From: Paenibacillus amylolyticus
GTDB taxonomy: Bacteria; Bacillota; Bacilli; Paenibacillales; Paenibacillaceae
NCBI RefSeq assembly: GCF_003719335.1
Contig: NZ_RIAS01000007.1
Coordinates: 124,001-188,000, forward strand
Length of the DNA: 64,000 nucleotides
Direction: 5' to 3'
The translations under genes were made by a program, and so were the position numbers. Shown here one piece after another: positions 1 through 7,064 of this stretch (position 1 is its first letter; each line of letters begins with the position of its first letter). The notes under the pieces were generated by a model. That model searched no databases. It was not told the DNA's origin and saw nothing but the letters and a program-made list of their open reading frames with translations.

Positions 1-1
1 A

Positions 2-1720
2 ACTACGGAGGAGTTAATGAACTATTGCCAACACTATCTTCCTTATTATATGATACCCAATTATTTTATTAGATTGGATCATATTCCGCTTAATGTTAAT
101 GGGAAAATCGATAGGAAGTTATTGAGTGAAATAGAGTTATCGGAGCGAGAAGAGATATCTTCAATAGAACCTCAAAATGAAATTCAAAAGAACTTAATAG
201 ATTTATGGAAAAAAGCGATGTCCATTGACTATGAGATAAATATAAATACAGATTTCTTTGTAATTGGTGGACATTCCCTTAGCTTAATAACGTTGTCCCA
301 TTATATTACCGAAGCATATGATGTTGAAATCCCAATTGTTGATCTATTTCGTTATTCTACAATAGAGCAACAAGCCTCATTAATTGAAAGATCAAAGCAA
401 AATGTAAACTATATGGTTGAACCTGTAAGAAAGAAAGAAGCGTATCCATTAACAGCTGAACAAAGTCGTATGTTTATTTTAAGTAATATAAACGAAAATG
501 ATACTAGCTATAATGTTCCTGTTAATTTACATTTTACTGGGGATTTAGACGTTGACAAACTAGTTTCAACTATTCAAGAGATCGTAAATCGTCATGATTC
601 TTTAAGAACATATATTGATTACGTGGATGGCCAATTTCTTCAGAAAGTTATAGAAAATATGGAAATAACTATTGAGCGTATTGGTGCCAGTGAAGAGGAA
701 GTTCATAAAATTATTAAGAACTTTGTTAGACCTTTCGATGTAACAAAGCCTCCATTAATTCGAGCATGTTTAATAGAAATAAATCACGAAAGCTATATAC
801 TGGTAATGGATATGCACCATATAATAACAGATGGTACTTCAATCTCTATATTGGCGGAGGAATTTTATAATCTATACAATGGAGAGGAGTTAAAGGAATT
901 AACTCTCCAATATAAGGATTACGCAGTATGGCAGCAAGATGAAAGGAATAAATTAGCCTTTTTAAAAGCGGAGACATATTGGACTAAGCATATCAGTAAT
1001 AGAAATTCAAAAAAAGTTAGCCTTCCAGCTGATATTATTGAAGTTCATAATGAAGATGACAACCTAGGTAAAGTGCTACAAACATCACTCAGTCCAGTTT
1101 TGGTATCAAAAATCAGGGGAATTGCTCAAAACAGTAAAACAACAATAAATGCTATCATGCTCACCGCATATAAAATATTACTACATGGATACACAAAAGA
1201 AAAAGATATCGTAATCGGAGTTCCGCTATCATGTAGAGAAAATGGATTGGATAGGGTAGTTGGAAATTTTGTGAATACTATGCCATTTCGAACTGAACTT
1301 AATCCAACTAATACTGCTTCTGAGTTATTAAATCAGGTCTCGAAAACAATGTTGGAGGCAATCACGAATCGTAATTACCAATTAGATTGGTTGATAGCAA
1401 AACTAAATCTTCAAGGTAACTACCAAAGTAATCCGCTATTCGATACCGTTTTTATTTATCAATATAGAAAAGAACTATTGAAATTAGCAGATTTAGAAGT
1501 TGAATTATGTCCATGGAGGGAACTACAAGTACAATTCGATATTCAATTTGCCATTGAGGAATCGCTAGAGTCGATAATATTATCAATAGAATATAGTACT
1601 AGCAAATACTCAAAGGACGCTATCCATAAATTTGCTGAAAATTATATTGATATATTGCAACAAATAACTATTGATCCTGATCAAATGGTAAACAATATAG
1701 TTTGTCACTTTAATATCTGA
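2..1720 (+). CDS. NRPS, 3' part only (A end - PCP - C)
   Basis: The reading frame is open from the first bases of the window, so the gene begins upstream; the ATG at 17 lies inside the last part of an adenylation domain and is not a start. Counting from that ATG: the A10 motif NGKIDR is at about residues 29-34, a peptidyl carrier protein with GGHSL (phosphopantetheine Ser) at about 84-88, and a condensation domain from about 140 to the end with the intact active-site motif HHIITDG near 266. The protein stops right after the C domain, with no thioesterase. A terminal C domain implies that the acceptor carrier protein sits on another polypeptide. The best candidate is the protein at 7065, which begins with half a C domain followed by A-PCP. 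The gene is markedly A+T-rich compared with the NRPS genes after 7065. The specificity of its A domain cannot be read because the pocket lies outside the window. Confidence 0.93.
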   Translation, partial: TTEELMNYCQHYLPYYMIPNYFIRLDHIPLNVNGKIDRKLLSEIELSEREEISSIEPQNEIQKNLIDLWKKAMSIDYEININTDFFVIGGHSLSLITLSHYITEAYDVEIPIVDLFRYSTIEQQASLIERSKQNVNYMVEPVRKKEAYPLTAEQSRMFILSNINENDTSYNVPVNLHFTGDLDVDKLVSTIQEIVNRHDSLRTYIDYVDGQFLQKVIENMEITIERIGASEEEVHKIIKNFVRPFDVTKPPLIRACLIEINHESYILVMDMHHIITDGTSISILAEEFYNLYNGEELKELTLQYKDYAVWQQDERNKLAFLKAETYWTKHISNRNSKKVSLPADIIEVHNEDDNLGKVLQTSLSPVLVSKIRGIAQNSKTTINAIMLTAYKILLHGYTKEKDIVIGVPLSCRENGLDRVVGNFVNTMPFRTELNPTNTASELLNQVSKTMLEAITNRNYQLDWLIAKLNLQGNYQSNPLFDTVFIYQYRKELLKLADLEVELCPWRELQVQFDIQFAIEESLESIILSIEYSTSKYSKDAIHKFAENYIDILQQITIDPDQMVNNIVCHFNI

Positions 1721-1725
1721 CCGAA

Positions 1726-1916
1726 CCAGATCTCTCTGGGAAATAGAAGCGAAAGAATGAATAAAGCAAATTGATCGTTATACCCGACGTTGTGGTCGGA
1801 AGCTAAGGAGGTGGAGCCAATATACTTGGCAAAGCCTCTATTTTTATTACCGATCAAACTTGATACAGGAAAGAAATTGATTCTCTTCAGAAGCAACAAG
1901 TTTACCGCTATTGCTT
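1726..1916 (+). pseudogene. Broken internal fragment of a second trpB-like gene
   Basis: About 190 bases just after the NRPS stop align by eye with bases 6480-6672 of the intact TrpB-like gene, corresponding to its codons 209-273. Matching stretches include 'aagcaaattga.cgttat', 'cttggca', 'tttttatt.ccgat.aaacttga' and 'acaagtt'. Relative to the intact gene there is a one-base insertion near 1781 (gttatacccgac against gttatcccgac) and a Cys codon replaced by TAA at 1804-1806 (the intact gene has tgcgga, the fragment taagga), so it cannot be translated through. The 5' half and the 3' end are missing. The sequence is diverged and more A+T-rich than the intact copy, so it is an old or independently derived paralogue, not a recent duplicate. 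It looks like a recombination or deletion scar. Confidence 0.8.
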
Positions 1917-1994
1917 TTTGATGTTTTTTGCGAATCAAACTTAAATCTATAGCTCAATATACAAATAAGCGAGTTTCAATTGGGAGGGATGCAT

Positions 1995-2534
1995 ATGGAA
2001 ATACAAGTAAATGACCTCAATGCCTATCATTATTTTGATGAACAATATGGACCGTTAGCTAGTTTATGTTCTCTGCCAGAAGATCAAGCAATAAAAATAG
2101 AACATAAAGGATTAACTACTGAGTCCGATCGAATCCGTTACTTAAAGGAAAGGAAAATTTGTGAAAATATCATGTTTCGAAGCTTGGTTAAAAAAGGCGG
2201 AAAACCTGAAATAAATTATGCCTTATATTTTACTATCGGCGAGCAGAGGGTTGTTGGTGATTTATATTCAACGCATATGGTTATCCCAGTTAGAGATTTT
2301 GATCCGAAAACAATCAGCTTTACTTACACAGATTCATTCCACACATATAGCCGAATTGACAATCATCCAACCAGAAGAAAATTATACACAATTGAGGAGA
2401 TCAATCATGTTATTAGCAACTATGGATTCCACTCGAATTTAAATGGGGAGGGGAGCTTATATAAATTTATTGAAATGCAAGTCTGGAGTTTACAAGCTAT
2501 GAAAAATGCCATGAAAAAGAATAAATATATATAA
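1995..2534 (+). CDS. Unrecognised 179-aa protein next to carbamoyltransferase
   Basis: I do not recognise this family. The ATG at 1995 is preferred over a TTG at 1980 because GGGAGGG at 1982-1988 is spaced six bases from it. The protein is soluble in appearance, with no signal peptide or membrane segment, rich in Tyr, His, Lys and Glu, with an acidic N-terminal half and a basic C-terminus (KKNKYI). It lies 30 bases before the carbamoyltransferase and has the same A+T-rich composition, so the two are probably co-transcribed and may work together. The function could be as small as a partner or chaperone of the carbamoyltransferase, or an enzyme of precursor supply; nothing visible decides. The absence of frame damage in a region containing decayed DNA argues that it is a functional gene. 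Confidence 0.75.
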   Translation: MEIQVNDLNAYHYFDEQYGPLASLCSLPEDQAIKIEHKGLTTESDRIRYLKERKICENIMFRSLVKKGGKPEINYALYFTIGEQRVVGDLYSTHMVIPVRDFDPKTISFTYTDSFHTYSRIDNHPTRRKLYTIEEINHVISNYGFHSNLNGEGSLYKFIEMQVWSLQAMKNAMKKNKYI

Positions 2535-2564
2535 GTAAATGAAAATTAGTCAGGAGACGGTTAG

Positions 2565-4577
2565 ATGATAATATTGGGTTTAACAGGTAACCTAAATAAA
2601 ATATTTGAACAGACAAATGAAGTTCCATACGATACAGATTGTGATGCGGCGGCTGTATTAATAATTAACGGAAAAGTCGTGACCGCTATTGAGGAAGAAA
2701 GATTAAACAGAATTAAACATTCTCCGAAAGCACCTTTATTGGCTATAAAAGCTTGTTTGAATATGAATAACATTCGAATGTCTGATGTGGACCGAATTGC
2801 CATTTTCGGTAATGAGGATATTCAAGATAATAAATACCGAACCCAGTTTCTTTATAATAATTACCAAGGAGACAGGAGGGTTACGAATATTCGTTCTGCT
2901 TTATGTGATTTATTGGAAGAGGAGTTTCAGGAGAAAGTGGATCCTAGGAAATTTATTTTTGTTTCGCACCATATTGCACATGCTTATAGTGCTTTTATAG
3001 CATCAGGATTTCAAAAATCACTTGTTTTATCGATTGATGGTGCTGGGGATGGAATATCAGGATTAATTTTAAATGGTGAAAATGGAAAAATGGAAATCAT
3101 TCGAACTATTGAATCTTCCGACTCACTTGGTTTCTTTTATATGAAAGTTGTCAGATTTTTAGGATATAGCATAGGCGATGAATATAAGATAATGGGTCTG
3201 GCACCTTATGGTGATCCAAGTGTATATAGAAAAATATTTAGAAAGCTTTACAAATTAGGTGAAAATGGAACGTTTACTTTGTCTCACGACAAGCTGGATG
3301 TATTGTTCTATATGCTCAGTCCTAGACTCAAAGGAGAACCAATAGAGCAATCACATAAGGATTTAGCCGCTGCAGTGCAAGAAACTTTGGAAATAATAGT
3401 GATGCATATACTAGATTATTATAAAGAACTGACAGGTCATAATAATCTATCCATGGCTGGCGGGGTCGCTCACAATTGTTCAATGACTGGTAAAATACTT
3501 TACAGTAATCTTTTTGACGATATTTATATTCAGCCAGCATCACATGACGCAGGCAATGCGCTAGGCGCAGCATATTATGTTTTGTTAAATGAAGAGCCTG
3601 AAGTATCTTATAGCAGATTGAATGATGTTTATCTAGGAGAAGATATTGGAGATGATAAACAGATTGAGCAAGAACTTCAACTATGGAAAGAATTTATTGA
3701 TATTTCAAAGCCCGAAAACATTGTAGAAGAATGTAGCCAATTACTTGCGGATGGGAATGTAATTGGTTGGGTACAGGGTCGTTCTGAATTTGGTCCCAGA
3801 GCTTTAGGTAACAGAAGTATTTTAGCAGATCCCAGACCGTCAGAGAATAAGAATATCATTAATAGAATGATTAAAACGAGGGAGGATTATAGACCGTTCG
3901 CACCTGCTATTTTAGAAGAATCTGCTCGGGAATATTTTGAGATCCCAGAACAGTATGGAGCGAATATGTTTTCTTTTATGAATATGGTTCTAAAGGTAAG
4001 AAGAGAAAAACAAAAATCATTAGGTGCGGTAACACATGTGGATGGGTCAGCAAGAGTACAAACCGTATCCTCAACCACTAATCGACTGTTCTACAATTTA
4101 ATTGCTTCATTTGAAAAGAAAACGGGAGTTCCTGTTCTGTTAAACACCTCCTTTAATAATAACTATGAGCCAATCGTAGATTCTATAAACGATTCTGTGG
4201 TTTGTTTCCTAACGACACAATTAAATTACTTATGCATTGGAAACTTCCTTATCAGAAAACGACCATTAAAGTCTGAGGCAGTTATGAAGTTAATTCCCGT
4301 TTTACCCCAGTATGTGTCACTTAATAAGAGAAAAAAGACCAGTAATGATGGTGTTCAAATGGATTATGTTTATGAAATAAGTTTTTGTTATTTTTTTGGT
4401 CAAACCGTATCTATTTCGAAAAAAGTTTACGATTTTTTAATAGAAGTCGATCACTCCAAATCGGTGGGAGAAATTATCCAAAACCAATCACTCTTCAATA
4501 TAGATGAACGGATTAAAATAGAAGACATAGTGGATTTATGGACAAGACGCTTGCTAAAGCTAACTGTAAAAAAATGA
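2565..4577 (+). CDS. Carbamoyltransferase (NodU/CmcH/TobZ family)
   Basis: This 670-aa protein has the family layout: an N-terminal Kae1-like ATPase fold with the His pair in SHHIAHAYSA near residues 133-138, the SIDGAGDG loop, YKIMGLAPYGD and LSMAGGVAHNCS, followed by a second part carrying GRSEFGPRALGNRS (from about residue 404) and a DYRPFAPA motif. Members use carbamoyl phosphate and ATP, via carbamoyl adenylate, to carbamoylate a hydroxyl or amino group of an antibiotic; the zwittermicin enzyme ZmaT belongs to the same family. The C-terminal ~90 residues extend beyond the usual end and are unassigned. SD AGGAG at 2552 is spaced eight bases from the ATG. A free-standing ACP gene follows, so the substrate could be carrier-bound, but a late O- or N-carbamoylation is equally possible. 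Confidence 0.92.
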   Translation: MIILGLTGNLNKIFEQTNEVPYDTDCDAAAVLIINGKVVTAIEEERLNRIKHSPKAPLLAIKACLNMNNIRMSDVDRIAIFGNEDIQDNKYRTQFLYNNYQGDRRVTNIRSALCDLLEEEFQEKVDPRKFIFVSHHIAHAYSAFIASGFQKSLVLSIDGAGDGISGLILNGENGKMEIIRTIESSDSLGFFYMKVVRFLGYSIGDEYKIMGLAPYGDPSVYRKIFRKLYKLGENGTFTLSHDKLDVLFYMLSPRLKGEPIEQSHKDLAAAVQETLEIIVMHILDYYKELTGHNNLSMAGGVAHNCSMTGKILYSNLFDDIYIQPASHDAGNALGAAYYVLLNEEPEVSYSRLNDVYLGEDIGDDKQIEQELQLWKEFIDISKPENIVEECSQLLADGNVIGWVQGRSEFGPRALGNRSILADPRPSENKNIINRMIKTREDYRPFAPAILEESAREYFEIPEQYGANMFSFMNMVLKVRREKQKSLGAVTHVDGSARVQTVSSTTNRLFYNLIASFEKKTGVPVLLNTSFNNNYEPIVDSINDSVVCFLTTQLNYLCIGNFLIRKRPLKSEAVMKLIPVLPQYVSLNKRKKTSNDGVQMDYVYEISFCYFFGQTVSISKKVYDFLIEVDHSKSVGEIIQNQSLFNIDERIKIEDIVDLWTRRLLKLTVKK

Positions 4578-4612
4578 ATTTTTGAGGATTTTAATCTTAA
4601 GGAGGAAAATTT

Positions 4613-4630
4613 ATGCGTGAGAATATCTAA
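4613..4630 (+). other. Five-codon mini-ORF with optimal SD
   Basis: The sequence reads ATG CGT GAG AAT ATC TAA, preceded by AAGGAGG at ideal spacing. No longer frame continues from it. It could be a leader peptide or, more likely, the surviving translation start of a deleted gene. Confidence 0.3.
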
Positions 4631-4709
4631 TCATCAAAAAACAACAAGAAATGCTTGAGGGATGATATATTCTGATCTTGAAGACTTCCTTCTTTACTAA
4701 ATGTTTTAT

Positions 4710-4733
4710 TTTAATTCATAAATGTGAATTAAA
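4710..4733. repeat. Nine-base inverted repeat upstream of ACP gene
   Basis: TTTAATTCA and TGAATTAAA flank a six-base loop. The stem is pure A+T except for one G-C pair, so it is weak as a terminator and lacks a following T-run; an operator-like palindrome about 50 bases upstream of the ACP start is the alternative. Such palindromes also arise by chance in A+T-rich DNA. Confidence 0.3.
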
Positions 4734-4781
4734 TATTTAAACTTTTTTACCATACAATATTAGGAAAGCGGGTTATGTCCA

Positions 4782-5036
4782 ATGAATGTAACTACAATCG
4801 TAGAAAACGCTATCAGAAAAGTATTAGAAGTTCCAGAGAATCATCCACTTAACGAAGGGCTGTTAGAAAACGGCATCAACTCCCTACGATTCATACAACT
4901 AGTTATAGAGTTAGAACTTCAATTAGATATTGAATTTTCTGACGAATATTTAAGCGAAGATAACTTATCAACCATTACTATTGAGGAGTTTTCAAATTAT
5001 ATTATTGATAATTTTGGTATATCTAATCAAGGGTGA
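4782..5036 (+). CDS. Free-standing acyl/peptidyl carrier protein
   Basis: This is an 84-aa acidic carrier protein. The phosphopantetheine attachment Ser is in the motif GINSLRF (Ser33), a variant of the usual DSL with Asn in place of Asp. Helix pattern and length fit a discrete ACP. There is no adjacent adenylating enzyme, so its acyl group must come from another protein. Neighbours are a carbamoyltransferase upstream and an HD-domain protein downstream, all A+T-rich, suggesting a small carrier-bound precursor pathway (for example carbamoylation or oxidation of a tethered substrate). That link is inference from position only. The SD is weak (GGAAAGCGGG, 4763-4772). An out-of-frame ATG at 4775 is not used by this protein. 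Confidence 0.88.
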   Translation: MNVTTIVENAIRKVLEVPENHPLNEGLLENGINSLRFIQLVIELELQLDIEFSDEYLSEDNLSTITIEEFSNYIIDNFGISNQG

Positions 5037-5182
5037 GCATCATCCTCCTGCATATAATGATTAAGGAATTCGGGAATGAAATTAACTATGAACCGGGCCT
5101 CATTGCGTTAGCAGTTTAATGATACAACTATAAATGGAGTCGACTCGGTTTCGTGCTCGATTACTAAGGAGGAGGGGACTAA

Positions 5183-5764
5183 TTGGAACCCGAATTGGAA
5201 GAATTAAAAAATAAGAAATTATATGAAATTTATCAACAATATAGTGGCAGAGTTGACGAAAAGCTTTTTGTTAATCCTTTTGGTATACATGGTGTATTAC
5301 ATTCAAAGCGAGTTTTATTAATTAATTTATTAATTTCTAATCGTTTGGCGGTTTCGAGGGAAGATACTTTATTGTTGGCTGAGGCATCCGCATATCATGA
5401 CATTGGTAGAAGACAGGATGGAGCATGTACGGTTCACGGCTTGTTGAGCTTTCGAAAGGCCAAAAGACTCGGTTTAATTAGGTTAGAGAGTGTAGAGGAC
5501 TTAAATATATTGAAATTTATAATTGAAAATCACTGTATAGATGATACATCGGCATTGAAACAAATTAATTCATATAATATAGAAAATAAAGAGAGAGCAA
5601 TTTTCTTGTTTAACATTTTTAAAGATTCCGATAACCTTGACCGAGTTAGGCTTGGTGATTTGGATGTCTCATATTTACGAAATGAGACATCCAAGGAGAT
5701 GGTGCCCTTAGCGCTATATCTTTATAAATCAGGTAATAGCTTAGATAAAGTCTGGACGTGTTGA
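5183..5764 (+). CDS. HD-domain metalloprotein
   Basis: This 193-aa protein begins at TTG 5183, selected by the strong purine-rich SD AAGGAGGAGGGG at 5166-5177. It carries the HD-superfamily metal ligand pattern: H36 and H40 in a segment ending GVLHSKR, the H72-D73 pair in AYHDIGR, H85, H117 in ENHC, and the Asp of KDSDNLDRVR (about 148-150). HD proteins are usually metal-dependent phosphohydrolases of nucleotides, but a subgroup with extra histidines are di-iron oxygenases (for example PhnZ), and the five-histidine pattern leaves this open. No signal peptide or membrane helix is seen. A perfect 13-base inverted repeat lies inside the coding sequence near its 3' end (5660-5694). It is the last gene of the A+T-rich block. 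Confidence 0.82.
   Translation: MEPELEELKNKKLYEIYQQYSGRVDEKLFVNPFGIHGVLHSKRVLLINLLISNRLAVSREDTLLLAEASAYHDIGRRQDGACTVHGLLSFRKAKRLGLIRLESVEDLNILKFIIENHCIDDTSALKQINSYNIENKERAIFLFNIFKDSDNLDRVRLGDLDVSYLRNETSKEMVPLALYLYKSGNSLDKVWTC
5660..5694. repeat. Perfect 13-bp inverted repeat within HD gene
   Basis: TTGGATGTCTCAT (5660-5672) and ATGAGACATCCAA (5682-5694) are exact reverse complements around a nine-base loop. No T-run follows, so it is not a standard terminator. In mRNA it would form a stable hairpin about 70 bases before the stop codon, at the border between the A+T-rich block and the TrpB-like gene. Confidence 0.6.
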
Positions 5765-5853
5765 TAAGTGAAATTTTATTGCGTGTTAATATCACATAAA
5801 TATTTCTGATTATTTACAGTAATTTCAAAATTAAAGCAAGGGAGTTTTGATAA

Positions 5854-7029
5854 ATGATTACATCGTATCTAAACATCAATTCCTATTTCGATTATCAGTT
5901 GCTTGAGCAATCTACGAAAAAGTCTTTAACAAGGGAAGAAATTATTCAATTAATTCCGCCTTCTCTTGCCGAGCTTGAATTGTCAAAGGAAAAGCATATT
6001 CCGATTCCGGAAGAAGTGTTGAATGTATACGCTCAGTACCGTTCGACACCATTGTTCCGGGCGGTTGCTTTCGAACAAGCGATCGGCACCGATTGCGAAA
6101 TTTACATCAAAGACGAAGGAAAAACGCATTCGGGAAACCACAAAGCGAACAGTGCCTATCTAATCGCTTATATGTGCAAGAGAGACGGAATTAAGACAAT
6201 CACAACAGAAACGACAGGCAACTGGGGCACCGCGTTGGCTAAGGCAGCGAACCATTTTGGAATCGAAGTATTATGCTTCATCGACGAGGAAAGCAATCGT
6301 TTGCGCCCCGACAGAGTCAAGATTATGGAGGACGCAGGTGCCAAGACGATCGTTGTACCTTTAGACGAGGAACATCAGGATTTGCTGACCTTGTCGGCGG
6401 ATGCCGCCATCACGTATACCAAAACGTTAAGTAATTCGGCTTATATCTTTGGAAGCGTCTATGGATACTTCGTCATTCCACAGACCATTATCGGACTTGA
6501 AGCGAAGGAACAATTAAAGCAAATTGACCGTTATCCCGACATTGTAGTGGGAAGTTGCGGAGGGGGTGCCAATATTCTTGGCACCGCCTCCGTTTTTATT
6601 GCCGATAAACTTGACGGCGGAAAAGAAGTGGAAATTTTCTCGGCCGAAGCCACAAGTTGCCCGATCCTGACGGAAGGAAAATGGGGACACTATTCCATCG
6701 ACAGCCAGAGCTACTACCCGCTAATCCATACGTATGGATTGGACGGCTTGCTGAATGACGGCAAGTATATCGGCGGTTTAGGTTCTACGATCGTTGCTCC
6801 TGCCGTGTCATATTTTCATAGTCAGAATATAATCCAGGCCAAAACGTTCACGTCGGAGGAAGCCAAACAGGCAGCTTCGCTATTCTATCAATCAGAACAA
6901 AAGCTGGTCGCTCTTGAAACGGGATATCAACTGGCTGGCGTCATTCATAAAGCCAAAACGAACAGCAACAAAGTCATTTTGGTGAATATTAGCTCAGGCG
7001 AGAATGACAGGAAAATATACTTTTCGTAA
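5854..7029 (+). CDS. TrpB-like PLP-dependent enzyme
   Basis: This 391-aa fold-type II PLP enzyme resembles the TrpB2 group of tryptophan synthase beta subunits. The PLP lysine is K97 in SGNHKANSAY, the phosphate-binding glycine loop is GSCGGGAN near residues 236-243, and PQTIIGLEAKEQ is typical of TrpB2. Two active-site regions differ from bona fide TrpB: the ETGAGQWG region holding the catalytic Glu reads ETTGNWG, and the C-terminal serine region (normally SGHG or SGRG) reads SSGEND. No trpA gene is nearby. I infer a beta-replacement or beta-elimination enzyme supplying an unusual amino acid, possibly for the next gene's A domain. SD GCAAGGGAG (5837-5844) fits the ATG. It is the first gene with the less A+T-rich composition of the rest of the cluster, and a broken paralogue lies at 1726-1916. 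Confidence 0.88.
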   Translation: MITSYLNINSYFDYQLLEQSTKKSLTREEIIQLIPPSLAELELSKEKHIPIPEEVLNVYAQYRSTPLFRAVAFEQAIGTDCEIYIKDEGKTHSGNHKANSAYLIAYMCKRDGIKTITTETTGNWGTALAKAANHFGIEVLCFIDEESNRLRPDRVKIMEDAGAKTIVVPLDEEHQDLLTLSADAAITYTKTLSNSAYIFGSVYGYFVIPQTIIGLEAKEQLKQIDRYPDIVVGSCGGGANILGTASVFIADKLDGGKEVEIFSAEATSCPILTEGKWGHYSIDSQSYYPLIHTYGLDGLLNDGKYIGGLGSTIVAPAVSYFHSQNIIQAKTFTSEEAKQAASLFYQSEQKLVALETGYQLAGVIHKAKTNSNKVILVNISSGENDRKIYFS

Positions 7030-7064
7030 TCCAAGCGATCGAGCGGGAAGAGGTAGACTAGACC

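Larger units (their letters stand above)
4578..4781 (+). other. Gene-free spacer with five-codon ORF and palindrome
   Basis: This A+T-rich spacer lies between the carbamoyltransferase and the ACP gene. It holds an excellent SD (AAGGAGG, 4599-4605) followed seven bases later by an ATG whose frame closes after five codons (4613-4630), and a nine-base palindrome at 4710-4733. No homology is recognised in the remainder. It looks like the remnant of a removed gene whose ribosome-binding site survived, or a leader region for the ACP gene. Confidence 0.5.

Noticed and set aside
1705..1938. 77-aa minus-strand ORF
   Set aside because: It lies antisense to the trpB-like scar, has no SD and no motif; the plus-strand homology explains the sequence.
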